A stretch of 64,000 nt of DNA from Acidovorax sp. MR-S7 (GCF_000400995.2 NZ_DF238929.1:1-64000), one strand, 5' to 3'. Positions 45,290-55,141 are shown, counted from the stretch's first letter. Made by a program: numbers and translations. The notes: generated by a model not told the origin, from the letters alone.

Positions 45290-46291
45290 ATGGCTGCTGC
45301 TGACAAGGCTGACAAGGGCAAGGCCCCCACATCGACCCGCACCCTGTGGAAGGGGGCGATCAGTTTCGGGCTCGTGCACATCCCGGTGGGCCTGTACTCC
45401 GCCACGGCCAATTCAGGGATCGATTTCGACTGGCTCGACAAACGGTCCATGGAGCCCGTGGGCTACAAGCGGGTGAACAAGGCCACGGGCAAGGAAGTGG
45501 CGGCCGCAGACATCGTCCGCGGCGTCGCGTTCGAGGAGGGCCGGTATGTCGTGCTCTCCCCGGAGGAGATTGCCGCGGCCTTTCCCAAGACCACGCAGAC
45601 CATCGAGATCGAAACCTTCATCGACGCGGATGAAATCCCGTTCGTGTACCTCGAGCGCCCCTACTACACCGCACCGCTCAAGCGCGGCGAAAAGGTCTAT
45701 GCCCTGCTGCGGGAAGCCCTGCGCAAGAGCAACAAGGTGGGGATCGCGAAGGTGGTGATCCAGTCCAAGCAGCACCTGGCGGTGCTCATCCCCTGCGGCC
45801 GCGCGCTCATCCTGAACCTGCTGCGCTGGGGCGGCGAGATCCGCTCGTTCGAGCAACTCGATCTTCCCCCGCAGGACGCCAAGGCGGCCGGGATCAAGGA
45901 CGCGGAGCTGGCGATGGCGATGCAGCTGATCGACGACATGACGCAGACCTGGAACGCGGACCAGTTCCGCAATTCGTTCGCCGAAGAGATCCACAAGCTC
46001 GTCGAGACCAAGGCCGCTGCGGGAGAGATCACCCAGGTGGCCAAGGTGGCGGAGACCGAACGGGCACCCGCAGGCGCGGAGGTGCTGGACCTCACCGCGC
46101 TGCTCAAGCGCAGCCTGGCCGGCAAGCCCGCGCCCCGCCCCACGCGCGCAAAAGCGGCGCCTGCGCCGCCCGCAGCCAAGTCTGCGGCGCCGCGAAAGCC
46201 TGCCTCCAAGCCTGCTGCCAAGACCTCGCCGCGCAAGAGCGCTTCGGCCAAGGAGGCCCAGCAGACATCGCGCCGCCGCGCGGCCCCATGA
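45290..46291 (+). CDS. ku: Non-homologous end joining protein Ku
   Basis: Bacterial Ku is a homodimeric ring that binds double-strand DNA ends and recruits LigD. The 333-residue protein has the family start TRTLWKGAISFGLVHIPVGLYSA, the middle section PYYTAPLKRGEKVYALLREAL and the conserved QLIDDMTQTWNADQFRNSF. From about residue 270 a Lys/Ala/Pro-rich tail follows, as in other Ku proteins where it binds DNA. The ligase gene ligD begins 12 bases downstream, so the NHEJ pair is an operon. Confidence 0.96.
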   Translation: MAAADKADKGKAPTSTRTLWKGAISFGLVHIPVGLYSATANSGIDFDWLDKRSMEPVGYKRVNKATGKEVAAADIVRGVAFEEGRYVVLSPEEIAAAFPKTTQTIEIETFIDADEIPFVYLERPYYTAPLKRGEKVYALLREALRKSNKVGIAKVVIQSKQHLAVLIPCGRALILNLLRWGGEIRSFEQLDLPPQDAKAAGIKDAELAMAMQLIDDMTQTWNADQFRNSFAEEIHKLVETKAAAGEITQVAKVAETERAPAGAEVLDLTALLKRSLAGKPAPRPTRAKAAPAPPAAKSAAPRKPASKPAAKTSPRKSASAKEAQQTSRRRAAP

Positions 46292-46303
46292 GGGGACAGG
46301 CCC

Positions 46304-48220
46304 ATGAAAGACACCCTGGCGCCCTACAGGAAGAAGCGCGACTTCACCGTCACGCCGGAACCTGCGCAGGGAGGCCGGCCGGGCGGGAGTGCTTTGCAGT
46401 ACGTGATCCAAAAGCATTGGGCCAGCCGGCTGCACTATGACCTGCGCCTTGAAATCGGCCGTGCCATGAAGAGCTGGGCGGTGCCCAAGGGGCCCAGCTA
46501 CGACCCTGCCGACAAGCGCATGGCCGTGCAGGTGGAAGACCATCCGCTCTCGTACAACGATTTTGAGGGCCAGATCCCGGCCAAACAGTACGGCGCCGGG
46601 CGCGTCATCATCTGGGACCGGGGATATTGGGTGCCCATCGGCGATCCGGAGGAAGGCTATCGCCAGGGCAGGCTGAAATTCACGCTCCATGGACACAAGC
46701 TGCAGGGGCGCTGGACCCTGGTGCGCATGCACGGCCGGGGCGACGAGAAGCAGCCCGCCTGGCTGTTCATCAAGGAGCGCGACGGGTTGGAGCACCCTGC
46801 CAGCGAATTCGACGTGGTGCAGGCCCTGCCCGACAGCGTCGCATCCGCCCCACCACTGGCCGTCCCGGCCCCGCAAGCCGATGCACCTGCGAAGGAGCCG
46901 CCGCGGGCACGCCTTCCCCCCACGCTTGCGCCCCAGCTGGCCACCCTCGTGGAAGCGCCGCCGCACGACGCGGAGCAATGGGTATGGGAGCTGAAGTTCG
47001 ACGGCTACCGCGTGCTGGCGCATATCGCCTCCGGCCAGGTGCGCCTCGTCACCCGCAACGGAAACGACTGGACTTCACGCATGCCTGCCATTGCCCGGGC
47101 CATGGCCGCACTGCCGCTGCGTTCGGGCTGGATCGACGGGGAGGTGCTGGTGCTCGACAGCAAGGGCATCCCCGATTTCCAGGCATTGCAGAACGCTTTC
47201 GACCAGCGCTCGACCGCCAACCTCGTCTTCTATGCCTTCGACCTGCCCTATGCGGACGGACGGGACCTACGCGGACTGCCCCTCGTCGAGCGGCGGAAAA
47301 TGCTCCAGGCGGCCATCGAGGGCACAACGACGGACGAGGTGCGTTTCAGCGAAGCCTTCGAGGCCCAGCCGGGTGCGCTGGTGCTTTCCGCCTGCCGGCT
47401 GGGCTTCGAGGGCATCATCGGCAAGCGCAAGAACAGTGCGTATACCTCCCACCGCAGCACCGACTGGATCAAGCTCAAGTGCAGCCACCGCCAGGAGTTC
47501 GTCATCGGCGGCTACACCGACCCGCAAGGCTCGCGCACAGGCTTCGGCTCGCTGCTGCTGGGCGTCCATGATTCGAAGGGCGTGCTGCGCCATGCCGGCA
47601 ATGTCGGCTCCGGATTCAGCGAGCATGTGCTGGCGGAACTGCTGCGCAAGCTGCAAACGCTGCGGGCCGAGGAAGCGCCTTTCCGCCTGCCCCCCACCCT
47701 GGGCCGCAAGGCCCACTGGGTGGAGCCCCGGCTCGTGGCCGAGGTGTCCTTTGCCGGGTGGACGAAGGAAGGCAAGGTGCGCCACGCCGTCTTCCGCGGC
47801 CTGCGCGATGACAAGGGCACCCGCGTTATTCCTTTGACACCGTATGTGTGTCACCTGCTGGCAGCCCTGCCGCGCCGCAATGACTTTGTTTTCTCCAGCG
47901 CTACCGCCGCCGGGGGCTGCATCGTCATTCCGCGCAATCCGCACCATGACGCCTGTGCCGTGGCCGGTATCGACGCCCTGACAGTGCACGGCCTGCGCCG
48001 CAGTTTCAAGAGCCTCACTGAGTGGTTGGAAATCCCCGCAGGGGTCGTCGCCCAAATCATGGGCCACAAGCCCAGCGCAACCGCTGAAAAGCACTACACC
48101 GTGCGCCCGCTGGACCTGCTGCGCGTGCACCACGAGCGCATCGAGGCCTGGATTCTGGAACAGGCCGGGGTTGTGTTTGATTCCAAGGCCGCGCCCGGGG
48201 CACTGCGTGCGGTGGTGTAA
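46304..48220 (+). CDS. ligD: LigD phosphoesterase-ligase fused in frame to a tyrosine-recombinase C-terminus
   Basis: A 638-residue chimeric open frame. Residues 1-170 are the LigD 3'-phosphoesterase domain (H38, H44 and D46 in KHWASRLHYD). Residues 205-505 are the ATP-dependent ligase: K231 in ELKFDGYR is the adenylation site, then GWIDGEVLVLDSKG, EGIIGKRKNSAY, WIKLKC and the OB-fold end VFRGLRDDK. Normal Pseudomonas-type LigD continues into a polymerase domain of about 290 residues. Here residue 505 joins GTRVIPLTPYV, the C-terminal half of a phage-type tyrosine recombinase with HGLRRSF (His and second Arg), MGHKP and the nucleophile Tyr in EKHYTVR. The recombinase's first Arg and Lys are missing, so that part is probably inactive; the ligase part may work. 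Confidence 0.88.
   Translation: MKDTLAPYRKKRDFTVTPEPAQGGRPGGSALQYVIQKHWASRLHYDLRLEIGRAMKSWAVPKGPSYDPADKRMAVQVEDHPLSYNDFEGQIPAKQYGAGRVIIWDRGYWVPIGDPEEGYRQGRLKFTLHGHKLQGRWTLVRMHGRGDEKQPAWLFIKERDGLEHPASEFDVVQALPDSVASAPPLAVPAPQADAPAKEPPRARLPPTLAPQLATLVEAPPHDAEQWVWELKFDGYRVLAHIASGQVRLVTRNGNDWTSRMPAIARAMAALPLRSGWIDGEVLVLDSKGIPDFQALQNAFDQRSTANLVFYAFDLPYADGRDLRGLPLVERRKMLQAAIEGTTTDEVRFSEAFEAQPGALVLSACRLGFEGIIGKRKNSAYTSHRSTDWIKLKCSHRQEFVIGGYTDPQGSRTGFGSLLLGVHDSKGVLRHAGNVGSGFSEHVLAELLRKLQTLRAEEAPFRLPPTLGRKAHWVEPRLVAEVSFAGWTKEGKVRHAVFRGLRDDKGTRVIPLTPYVCHLLAALPRRNDFVFSSATAAGGCIVIPRNPHHDACAVAGIDALTVHGLRRSFKSLTEWLEIPAGVVAQIMGHKPSATAEKHYTVRPLDLLRVHHERIEAWILEQAGVVFDSKAAPGALRAVV
47815..48220 (+). pseudogene. 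Tyrosine-recombinase (phage integrase) remnant, C-terminal half
   Basis: This is the part of the chimeric frame that derives from an integrase. It covers about 130 residues from TRVIPLTPYVCHLLAALP to the C-terminal RIEAWILEQAGVVFDSK. The catalytic His-x-x-Arg, His and Tyr are kept, while the N-terminal core-binding and arm-binding domains and the first catalytic Arg are deleted. Base composition falls here relative to ligD, marking the left edge of the mobile island. Confidence 0.85.
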
Positions 48221-48222
48221 CG

Positions 48223-48228
48223 TATAAT
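48223..48228 (+). promoter_or_regulatory. TATAAT -10 element of the toxin-antitoxin operon
   Basis: A perfect TATAAT starts three bases after the fusion gene stop and 12 bases before the toxin ATG at 48240. If used, the transcript would begin only a few bases from the ATG, giving a very short leader. The -35 region (about 48200) is weak, which suits an autoregulated toxin-antitoxin promoter. Confidence 0.5.
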
Positions 48229-48239
48229 TCACAGCGCCC

Positions 48240-48569
48240 ATGTTTGAAGTTCAGACCTACCTGAGCCCCAACGGGCAAGACCCATACGCGCAATGGCTTG
48301 CCGCGCTGGCAGACAGACAAGCAAGGGCTCGTGTGCTGGTGCGAGTGGGCCGCATGGCTGCTGGCAACTTTGGGGACTGCAAACCCATTGCCGAGGGGGT
48401 TTGGGAACTGCGCATTGATTGGGGTCCGGGCTACCGCGTGTATTACGCCCAAGCCGGAAAGCGCCTTGTGTTGCTGCTGGCAGGTGGCGACAAGCGCACC
48501 CAGCAATCGGACATTACCGCAGCCCTTGCGAACTGGCGCGACTGGCAACAGCGAAGGAAACCGACATGA
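48240..48569 (+). CDS. RelE/ParE-superfamily toxin (HigB-like addiction module killer)
   Basis: A 109-residue toxin candidate. It matches the addiction module killer group: FEVQTYLSPNGQDPYAQWL at the N-terminus, DCKPIAEGVWELRIDWGPGYRVYYAQ in the middle and LLLLAGGDKRTQQSDITAAL near the end. Members of this fold are ribosome-dependent mRNA nucleases. The antitoxin gene overlaps its stop by four bases. It is the first gene of the island after the integrase remnant. Confidence 0.9.
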   Translation: MFEVQTYLSPNGQDPYAQWLAALADRQARARVLVRVGRMAAGNFGDCKPIAEGVWELRIDWGPGYRVYYAQAGKRLVLLLAGGDKRTQQSDITAALANWRDWQQRRKPT

Positions 48570-48898
48570 CCGCAAACAAGCAACCCGCAAGCCGCCCGCA
48601 TGATGCCGCCGTGGTGGAACTGCTGAAGGCAGACCCCGACTTTGCCAATGAGTATCTGGCCGCTGCATTGGAAGAAGCCGACGAACCCGGTGGACAAACT
48701 GCGCTGCTGGCCGCCCTGCGCCATGTGGCCGAAGCGCAAGGCATGGCCGCAGTGGCAGAGCGTGCGGGTATACCGCGAGAAAGCCTTTACCGTGCGCTGG
48801 GGCCCAAAGGAAACCCCACAGTGAAAACGCTACTGGCCGTGCTGGGCGCCGCTGGCCTGCATTTGGCTGTGACGCGGCAGGACGGCGCGCACGCCTGA
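48566..48898 (+). CDS. HigA-like antitoxin (addiction module antidote, HTH)
   Basis: A 110-residue helix-turn-helix protein. The pattern DPDFANEYLAAALEEAD, LLAALRHVAEAQGMAAVAERAGIPRESLYRALGPKGNPTVKTLLAVLGAAGL is that of the antidote family paired with this toxin type (order as seen from residue 25 on). Toxin-first order with an ATGA overlap at 48566-48569 is typical of HigBA modules. It should bind the promoter upstream of the toxin gene. Confidence 0.9.
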   Translation: MTANKQPASRPHDAAVVELLKADPDFANEYLAAALEEADEPGGQTALLAALRHVAEAQGMAAVAERAGIPRESLYRALGPKGNPTVKTLLAVLGAAGLHLAVTRQDGAHA

Positions 48899-49001
48899 CC
48901 GCTTCGCCCGAGCTAGGCAGGGCCGCAAGCCTGTTGAAAAGTCTGACACCTTCACATACCTAGTGGGGCACCAACTGGAGGCTGCATTTGAAAGGGTGCG
49001 C

Positions 49002-49835
49002 ATGACCAACGAAAACACCAGGCCGCCTTCAGTGGCGCGCAGAGGCACTATTTCTGCATATAACCCCGCACTATTCGCTCACATGGTTCAGCACGAAGCG
49101 ACATGGAACACGGCCGCTGTGGTCCTAGGTTTGGATAGCAAAATCAAGCAGGGACGAGGGTGGATTGCGCGGGGATGGCCCGACAAACTCAGTTACGGGA
49201 TGGTTGCACGCTTGCAGCACCCTCGTGAACCAGACCGCGAAAATGCGTTGCGTTTTGGCTTGATGCGGGACTGCATTCAAAACAAGATTCCGCATCACAG
49301 GCCGGCACGGCTCGTCATAGTTCAAGGCGAGTTGCGTATGACGGACCCCATACAACCCATCTATTCAACTCCCGTCCCGGAGAGCGACAAGCAACATGCT
49401 TTCAAAATTGACTGGAACGCCATGCGAGACTGGTTAGCACAACACAGCATAGAGCCTTCCGAACTATTAACTGCGTGGTTTGCTGCGAACGGGGCTCAGT
49501 CGTTGTTCAAGTTGGGGAACGCCAACGCTGAAGCCACACCGCCCGCCCCTAGTGAAAACAGTATCAGCAGTCCAACTGCCTGGACAGTTCGCAGGCCCCA
49601 GCGATTCAGAGGGTATGGCGAGCCCTTGTATCTTTTGCTTGCCGCTGCATACCGTGAAGGCAGGCCTCGCCCGACTGCCCGCGATGTGCTGGAGGCCTGG
49701 CGCAACAACAAACCCGCCGCACTTGCGAAAGTGCTGCAGGACGGGTTCGATTATTACGACGCCGGAGGCGACACGAAACCAGCCAACCTTGAAGCAATCC
49801 GCAAGGCAATCGGAAGGATGACAAGCGCCCGGTAA
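49002..49835 (+). CDS. Island protein of unknown function (277 aa)
   Basis: I do not recognise this gene. The protein is soluble and mixed in composition, with an N-terminal part that may be a DNA-binding helix-turn-helix (ALFAHMVQHEATWNTAAVVLGLDSKIKQGRG), a central variable linker rich in Pro and Ser, and a C-terminal conserved-looking block (GEPLYLLLAAAYREGRPRPTARDVLEAW). The start is taken as ATG at 49002 with AAAGGG upstream; a GTG at 48963 is possible. Codon use is less GC-biased than in the flanking chromosome. The 3' end carries a short direct repeat. Confidence 0.75.
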   Translation: MTNENTRPPSVARRGTISAYNPALFAHMVQHEATWNTAAVVLGLDSKIKQGRGWIARGWPDKLSYGMVARLQHPREPDRENALRFGLMRDCIQNKIPHHRPARLVIVQGELRMTDPIQPIYSTPVPESDKQHAFKIDWNAMRDWLAQHSIEPSELLTAWFAANGAQSLFKLGNANAEATPPAPSENSISSPTAWTVRRPQRFRGYGEPLYLLLAAAYREGRPRPTARDVLEAWRNNKPAALAKVLQDGFDYYDAGGDTKPANLEAIRKAIGRMTSAR

Positions 49836-49862
49836 GCGCCCGTTAGGGCCGATAAGCGCCCG
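49823..49862. repeat. Iteron-like direct repeats
   Basis: Three exact copies of AAGCGCCCG start at 49823, 49834 and 49854, and a truncated AAGC follows at 49874. The first lies in the end of the upstream gene and the rest in the gap before the AlpA-like gene. Nearness to a replication-type ATPase gene makes a replication or partition site possible. Confidence 0.55.
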
Positions 49863-49939
49863 CCTGAGCCGACAAGCTAGGGGAAATCTACACCCCCGAA
49901 AAATCATCGCTGCATCCCAACTTTTTGGAGTGCAAAGCG

Positions 49940-50200
49940 ATGCAAACCAGCCCCGCCGAACACAGCGCCGACACCCGCCGCGCTGCAACTGAGCCCCAGC
50001 AGTTCCCGCCGCTTGAACTGGTCAACCGCCCCACGGTTCCAACCGAACAGGCCGCCCATTATTTGCTGCGCCGCCCCCAGACTTTGAGGGGCTGGGCATG
50101 CGCTGAAACCTTTCCCGATGGCCTGCGCCCGGTGCGCCTGCAAGGGCGCTTGTGCTGGCCTGTGGCTGGCATCCGCGCTGCACTGGGGCTGACCCAATGA
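49940..50200 (+). CDS. Small AlpA-like DNA-binding protein candidate
   Basis: An 86-residue protein with the pattern of phage or island excisionase/AlpA-type helix-turn-helix proteins: VPTEQAAHYLLRRPQTLRGWA (residues 36-56) as the DNA-recognition unit, then RLQGRLCWPVAGIRAALG. ATG at 49940 has GGAG nine bases upstream. Its stop overlaps the next small gene by four bases. Confidence 0.75.
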   Translation: MQTSPAEHSADTRRAATEPQQFPPLELVNRPTVPTEQAAHYLLRRPQTLRGWACAETFPDGLRPVRLQGRLCWPVAGIRAALGLTQ

Positions 50201-50283
50201 GCGCCGCCATCAACCGCCTGTGGCTGGCACTGTGGTGCGCAGCCCCATCCCGCTGGTTTCAACGCTGGAGGGCTGCAAAATGA
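50197..50283 (+). CDS. 28-residue overlapping small protein
   Basis: ATG at 50197 overlaps the stop of the preceding gene and its TGA at 50281-50283 overlaps the ATG of the next, both by four bases, which strongly suggests translational coupling. The peptide is rich in Trp and Arg (NRLWLALWCAAPSRWFQRW) and could be membrane-active or simply a coupling peptide. It is shorter than usual gene-calling limits. Confidence 0.6.
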   Translation: MSAAINRLWLALWCAAPSRWFQRWRAAK

Positions 50284-50624
50284 AAACGCCCGAGCCTTCC
50301 AAAGAAAACCCGAGCGCCCCGAACAGCGCACAGTTTAAAGGCACCAGCAACCCGCGTCACCTTCGCTTTCTCACATCGCTCCTGCATGGTTCTCGCAGCC
50401 GAGAGGAAGCCGACCAAATTGCAGGGTGCAGCAACTCCCCCCAGTTGGTGCGCAGTTTGAGAAAGCTGGGGCTTGAGCTGCCATGCAGGCGCCTGCGCCG
50501 TATAGACCGTGACGGCAAAAAATGCGCCCCAGGCATCTATTCCCTGACGAACGCAGACCGCCAAAAGGTTCTCGCATTTTTTGCCAAGTCTTCGCCTGCG
50601 AAGGATGCCCGCCATGATGACTGA
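50280..50624 (+). CDS. Island winged-helix-like protein of unknown function (114 aa)
   Basis: I do not recognise a named family. The segment RHLRFLTSLLHGSRSREEADQIAGCSNSPQLVRSLRKLGLEL (region) reads like a winged helix domain found in phage and plasmid proteins, followed by KCAPGIYSLTNADRQKVLAF. It is coupled to both neighbours through ATGA-type overlaps (50280-50283) and to the ATPase gene by a longer overlap (50614-50624). Confidence 0.75.
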   Translation: MKTPEPSKENPSAPNSAQFKGTSNPRHLRFLTSLLHGSRSREEADQIAGCSNSPQLVRSLRKLGLELPCRRLRRIDRDGKKCAPGIYSLTNADRQKVLAFFAKSSPAKDARHDD

Positions 50625-51936
50625 GCGCGAAGCACGCAAAATTGCAGAGCGTGCGTTCCGGCGCGCGTACTCCCAGGCGGCCTACCGTGCTTCACAAGCA
50701 CAAGTGCAGGGCAAAGACCTGCGAAAGTGGGCAGACGAGTGTCTTGAGTGGCGCAGTGCGTATGACACCAAGCATCCCCCGAAATGGGCGGCCGCGGGGT
50801 GTTTTCCTCCCTGCCCCGACCTGGAGGCCCGCCGCGCTCAGATTGCCGACCTTGTGAGCAGCGCCAGCGCAAAGTTTGAACCCTTGGACTTCCCGGACCA
50901 AGTGGAGCAGGCAAGAGCATCGAACGAGCCCCGGTACAAGCTACTGGGAGGCAATGAGCTGCGCAACCTGCCGCCGCTGGCGTGGCGTGTGCGTGGTGTG
51001 TTGCCTGCCGTGGGGCTTGCCGCGCTGTATGGGCCGAGCGCATCCGGTAAATCATTCCTGGCCTTCGACATGGCAGCAGCCATTGCCGAAGGGCAAGACT
51101 GGTTTGGCTGCCGGGTAGAGGCCGCGCCTGTTGTGTATGCCGCGCTGGAGGGTGAAGCAGGGTTCAAGCTGCGTGCCCAAGCGTGGGAAACAAGCCGGGG
51201 CCGCACGCTGCCCGATGGGCTGCGCATGATGCTGCAATCATTCAAGCTCACCGAGGCGCAGGACGTTATCGACCTTGCCGCTGTGGTGCCTCCTGGCGCG
51301 ATTGTGTTTGTGGACACGCTGAACCGGGCAGCGCCGACTTCAGACGAGAACAGTTCGCGCGATATGGGCGAAATCCTGGAAGCCGCCAAACGCTTGCAAG
51401 CCGTGACAGGCTGTCTTGTGGTCCTGATTCACCACACCGGCAAGGACAGCACGCGGGGGTTGCGCGGGCACAGTTCGCTATTCGCCGCTATGGACGCAGC
51501 TATTGAGGTCTCTCGCGATGGCGACCGCCGGGAATGGAAGGTTGCGAAATCCAAGGACGGGAAGGACGGAATCGCACACCAGTTCAAGCTGCAAGTGGAA
51601 ACGCTGGGGGCGGAGGAAACTGGCGAGGCCATCACTTCGTGCGTAGTGCTGTGTGACACCGCTAACCAGGACGTGCGGACTGTGAAGCTGCCCCAGGGTG
51701 GCAATCAGCGGGTGATTCTTGATGCCCTGCGCCCCATGTTCAGTGCGGGCGAAACAGGCAAGCCCGGAGCGCCGCCCTTTCACCCCTGTATCGAACTGGA
51801 GGCCGCAATATCCGCAGGGGCTGCAAGACTTACATGCGCCACGGACCGGCGTGCCACACGTACCAGAGAGGCAATCACCGGATTGGTGGCACGAGGGGTG
51901 ATGGGTTGCAGCGATGGGTGGCTGTGGCTTGCTTAA
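50614..51936 (+). CDS. AAA-family ATPase, RepA/KaiC-like helicase candidate
   Basis: A 440-residue P-loop ATPase. Walker A is YGPSASGKSFLAFDMA (about residue 140) and Walker B is IVFVDTLNRA (about residue 232); VVLIHHTGKDSTRGLRGHSSL is the sensor-like motif typical of the RepA (RSF1010) and phage helicase group. The N-terminal 100 residues are unlike RepA and may be an accessory domain; the C-terminus has a winged-helix-like RRATRTREAITGLVARGVM. It is the last gene of the coupled island cluster. The downstream DNA has repeats and a strong hairpin. Confidence 0.85.
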   Translation: MMTEREARKIAERAFRRAYSQAAYRASQAQVQGKDLRKWADECLEWRSAYDTKHPPKWAAAGCFPPCPDLEARRAQIADLVSSASAKFEPLDFPDQVEQARASNEPRYKLLGGNELRNLPPLAWRVRGVLPAVGLAALYGPSASGKSFLAFDMAAAIAEGQDWFGCRVEAAPVVYAALEGEAGFKLRAQAWETSRGRTLPDGLRMMLQSFKLTEAQDVIDLAAVVPPGAIVFVDTLNRAAPTSDENSSRDMGEILEAAKRLQAVTGCLVVLIHHTGKDSTRGLRGHSSLFAAMDAAIEVSRDGDRREWKVAKSKDGKDGIAHQFKLQVETLGAEETGEAITSCVVLCDTANQDVRTVKLPQGGNQRVILDALRPMFSAGETGKPGAPPFHPCIELEAAISAGAARLTCATDRRATRTREAITGLVARGVMGCSDGWLWLA

Positions 51937-51942
51937 GGCCGC

Positions 51943-51998
51943 AACCGAAATTCACCGTTTTCCCCGTTTTCGGTGGGTTCCGTAACCGAAATGCACCG
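51943..51998. repeat. Direct repeats downstream of the AAA ATPase
   Basis: AACCGAAATTCACCG (51943-51957) and AACCGAAATGCACCG (51984-51998) match in 14 of 15 positions, 41 bases apart. They flank a T/C-rich stretch and precede a hairpin. An origin function near the ATPase gene is possible. Confidence 0.5.
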
Positions 51999-52018
51999 CC
52001 CCCCTTATAAGAGGGGGG
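51999..52018. terminator. G/C hairpin between the convergent island genes
   Basis: CCCCCC (51999-52004) pairs with GGGGGG (52013-52018) around an A/T-rich loop. A wider imperfect stem, CCGAA with TTCGG, encloses it. It lies between the ATPase and the minus-strand membrane protein gene, and could terminate either transcript, but no strong T-run follows. Confidence 0.45.
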
Positions 52019-52088
52019 TGGGTTCGGTGGCCGGGAGGCAGATTTTTGTTGCGCTGGACTGAGGAACAATAGTTAGAAGAGACTGCTG

Positions 52089-52619
52089 CTAATCCGAAGC
52101 CCCGGTATCGACGCATCTGTCCAAGTCGCTCCTAGCTGATGCGAGCCGCTTTGCTGAGTCCGCAAGATACTCTGAAGTGGTTTCAGAAGCAGAGTGGTTG
52201 TTGGGAAAGCGAACAAACATCTCAAAGGCAAATATCGCCTTCCCCATCGCCGTTTCCATCGCTGACGTGCTCTTATCGAAGCACTCGTTGAATTTGAACT
52301 CACCAACCTCACGTCTGACAGCCTGCATCTGGGAAATGGGTTGTGCAAGGGCGATGCGGGACGTCATGCCAGCGAGGTTCAGGGCATCATCCCACTTGCG
52401 CAGCATCGATAGGACCTTGTCTTTATGCTCGTTCAGTTGCTTCACACGAAGCGCTTTTTTCTCTGCCTCTTGTTGCCTCTGCAACTCTTGTCGGGCTACC
52501 TCCGCTTTTCTCTGATTCGTTTTATAGACGTTAAACCCGACTGATAACGCAATCAGGACCACCAATGCACTCAAGATGTGAAGCAAGCCAAATCCCTTTT
52601 GGCGTCTGAATGTCAACAT
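52089..52619 (-). CDS. Island membrane-anchored protein with prepilin-like N-terminus
   Basis: A 176-residue protein of unknown function. The N-terminus RRQKGFGLLHILSALVVLIALSVGF resembles a class III (type IV pilin) leader: a basic stretch, Gly-Phe and a hydrophobic helix. The conserved Glu at position +5 of mature pilins is His here, so it may be only a signal anchor. After the helix comes a charged coiled coil (RQELQRQQEAEKKALRVKQLNEHKDKVL, region), then a soluble domain with two Cys. It is the only minus-strand gene of the island. Confidence 0.72.
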   Translation of the reverse strand: MLTFRRQKGFGLLHILSALVVLIALSVGFNVYKTNQRKAEVARQELQRQQEAEKKALRVKQLNEHKDKVLSMLRKWDDALNLAGMTSRIALAQPISQMQAVRREVGEFKFNECFDKSTSAMETAMGKAIFAFEMFVRFPNNHSASETTSEYLADSAKRLASARSDLDRCVDTGASD

Positions 52620-52865
52620 ACCCCGCCCCTCGAACGATCAATAAACCGTATCGTAATGTTTCTTCGAGGCCAGCGGCATGTAGCCGGTCAAAGGCTACTG
52701 TTGTGTGACCGGTCCCGTGCGGCGGGGGACCCTGGAAGCTTGTCTAATTCATGCGGGGACGGAGAGGCGCAATGAACACTCAATTTCAAATTGTGAAACT
52801 CGATAAGCCAGCTTGACGGCGCGAAACTTGTGACTTCTGGCTACATGGTGGCTACATGAAGGGAA
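52620..52865. other. Gene-poor DNA between the island and the tRNA terminator
   Basis: No supported gene. It contains an 11-base-spaced pair TGGCTACATG (52838-52847 and 52849-52858), which may be part of an integration site. The strand composition changes back to high GC beyond the tRNA. I see no second copy of the tRNA 3' end here or beside ligD. Confidence 0.6.
52838..52858. other. Tandem TGGCTACATG repeat near the tRNA, possible recombination arm sites
   Basis: Two exact copies of TGGCTACATG separated by one base, about 55 bases from the tRNA 3' end. Similar tandem sites occur beside tRNA-integrated elements, but this comparison is from memory, and a function is inferred only from position. 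Confidence 0.45.
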
Positions 52866-52901
52866 AAAGAAAAACCCCGCTACCAAAGCGATAGCGGGGT
52901 T
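52866..52901 (-). terminator. Rho-independent terminator after tRNA-Ser
   Basis: On the minus strand ACCCCGCTA (52900-52892) pairs with TAGCGGGGT (52882-52874) and is followed by TTTTCTTTTT. It ends the serS-tRNA-Ser transcript. If the island entered at the tRNA 3' end, this terminator lies inside or was brought with it, since it is adjacent to the tRNA. Confidence 0.88.
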
Positions 52902-52910
52902 TCCTTTGTA

Positions 52911-53001
<91 letters not shown>

Positions 53002-53035
53002 TGTGTGTCGAAGCCCGCAATTCTAGCAGCAAATT

Positions 53036-55138
<2,103 letters not shown>

Positions 55139-55141
<3 letters not shown>

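Noticed and set aside
47800-47900. Duplicate of the tRNA-Ser 3' end as attL beside ligD
   Set aside because: No match to the GGTTCGAATCCCACCCTCTC segment is seen in this stretch.
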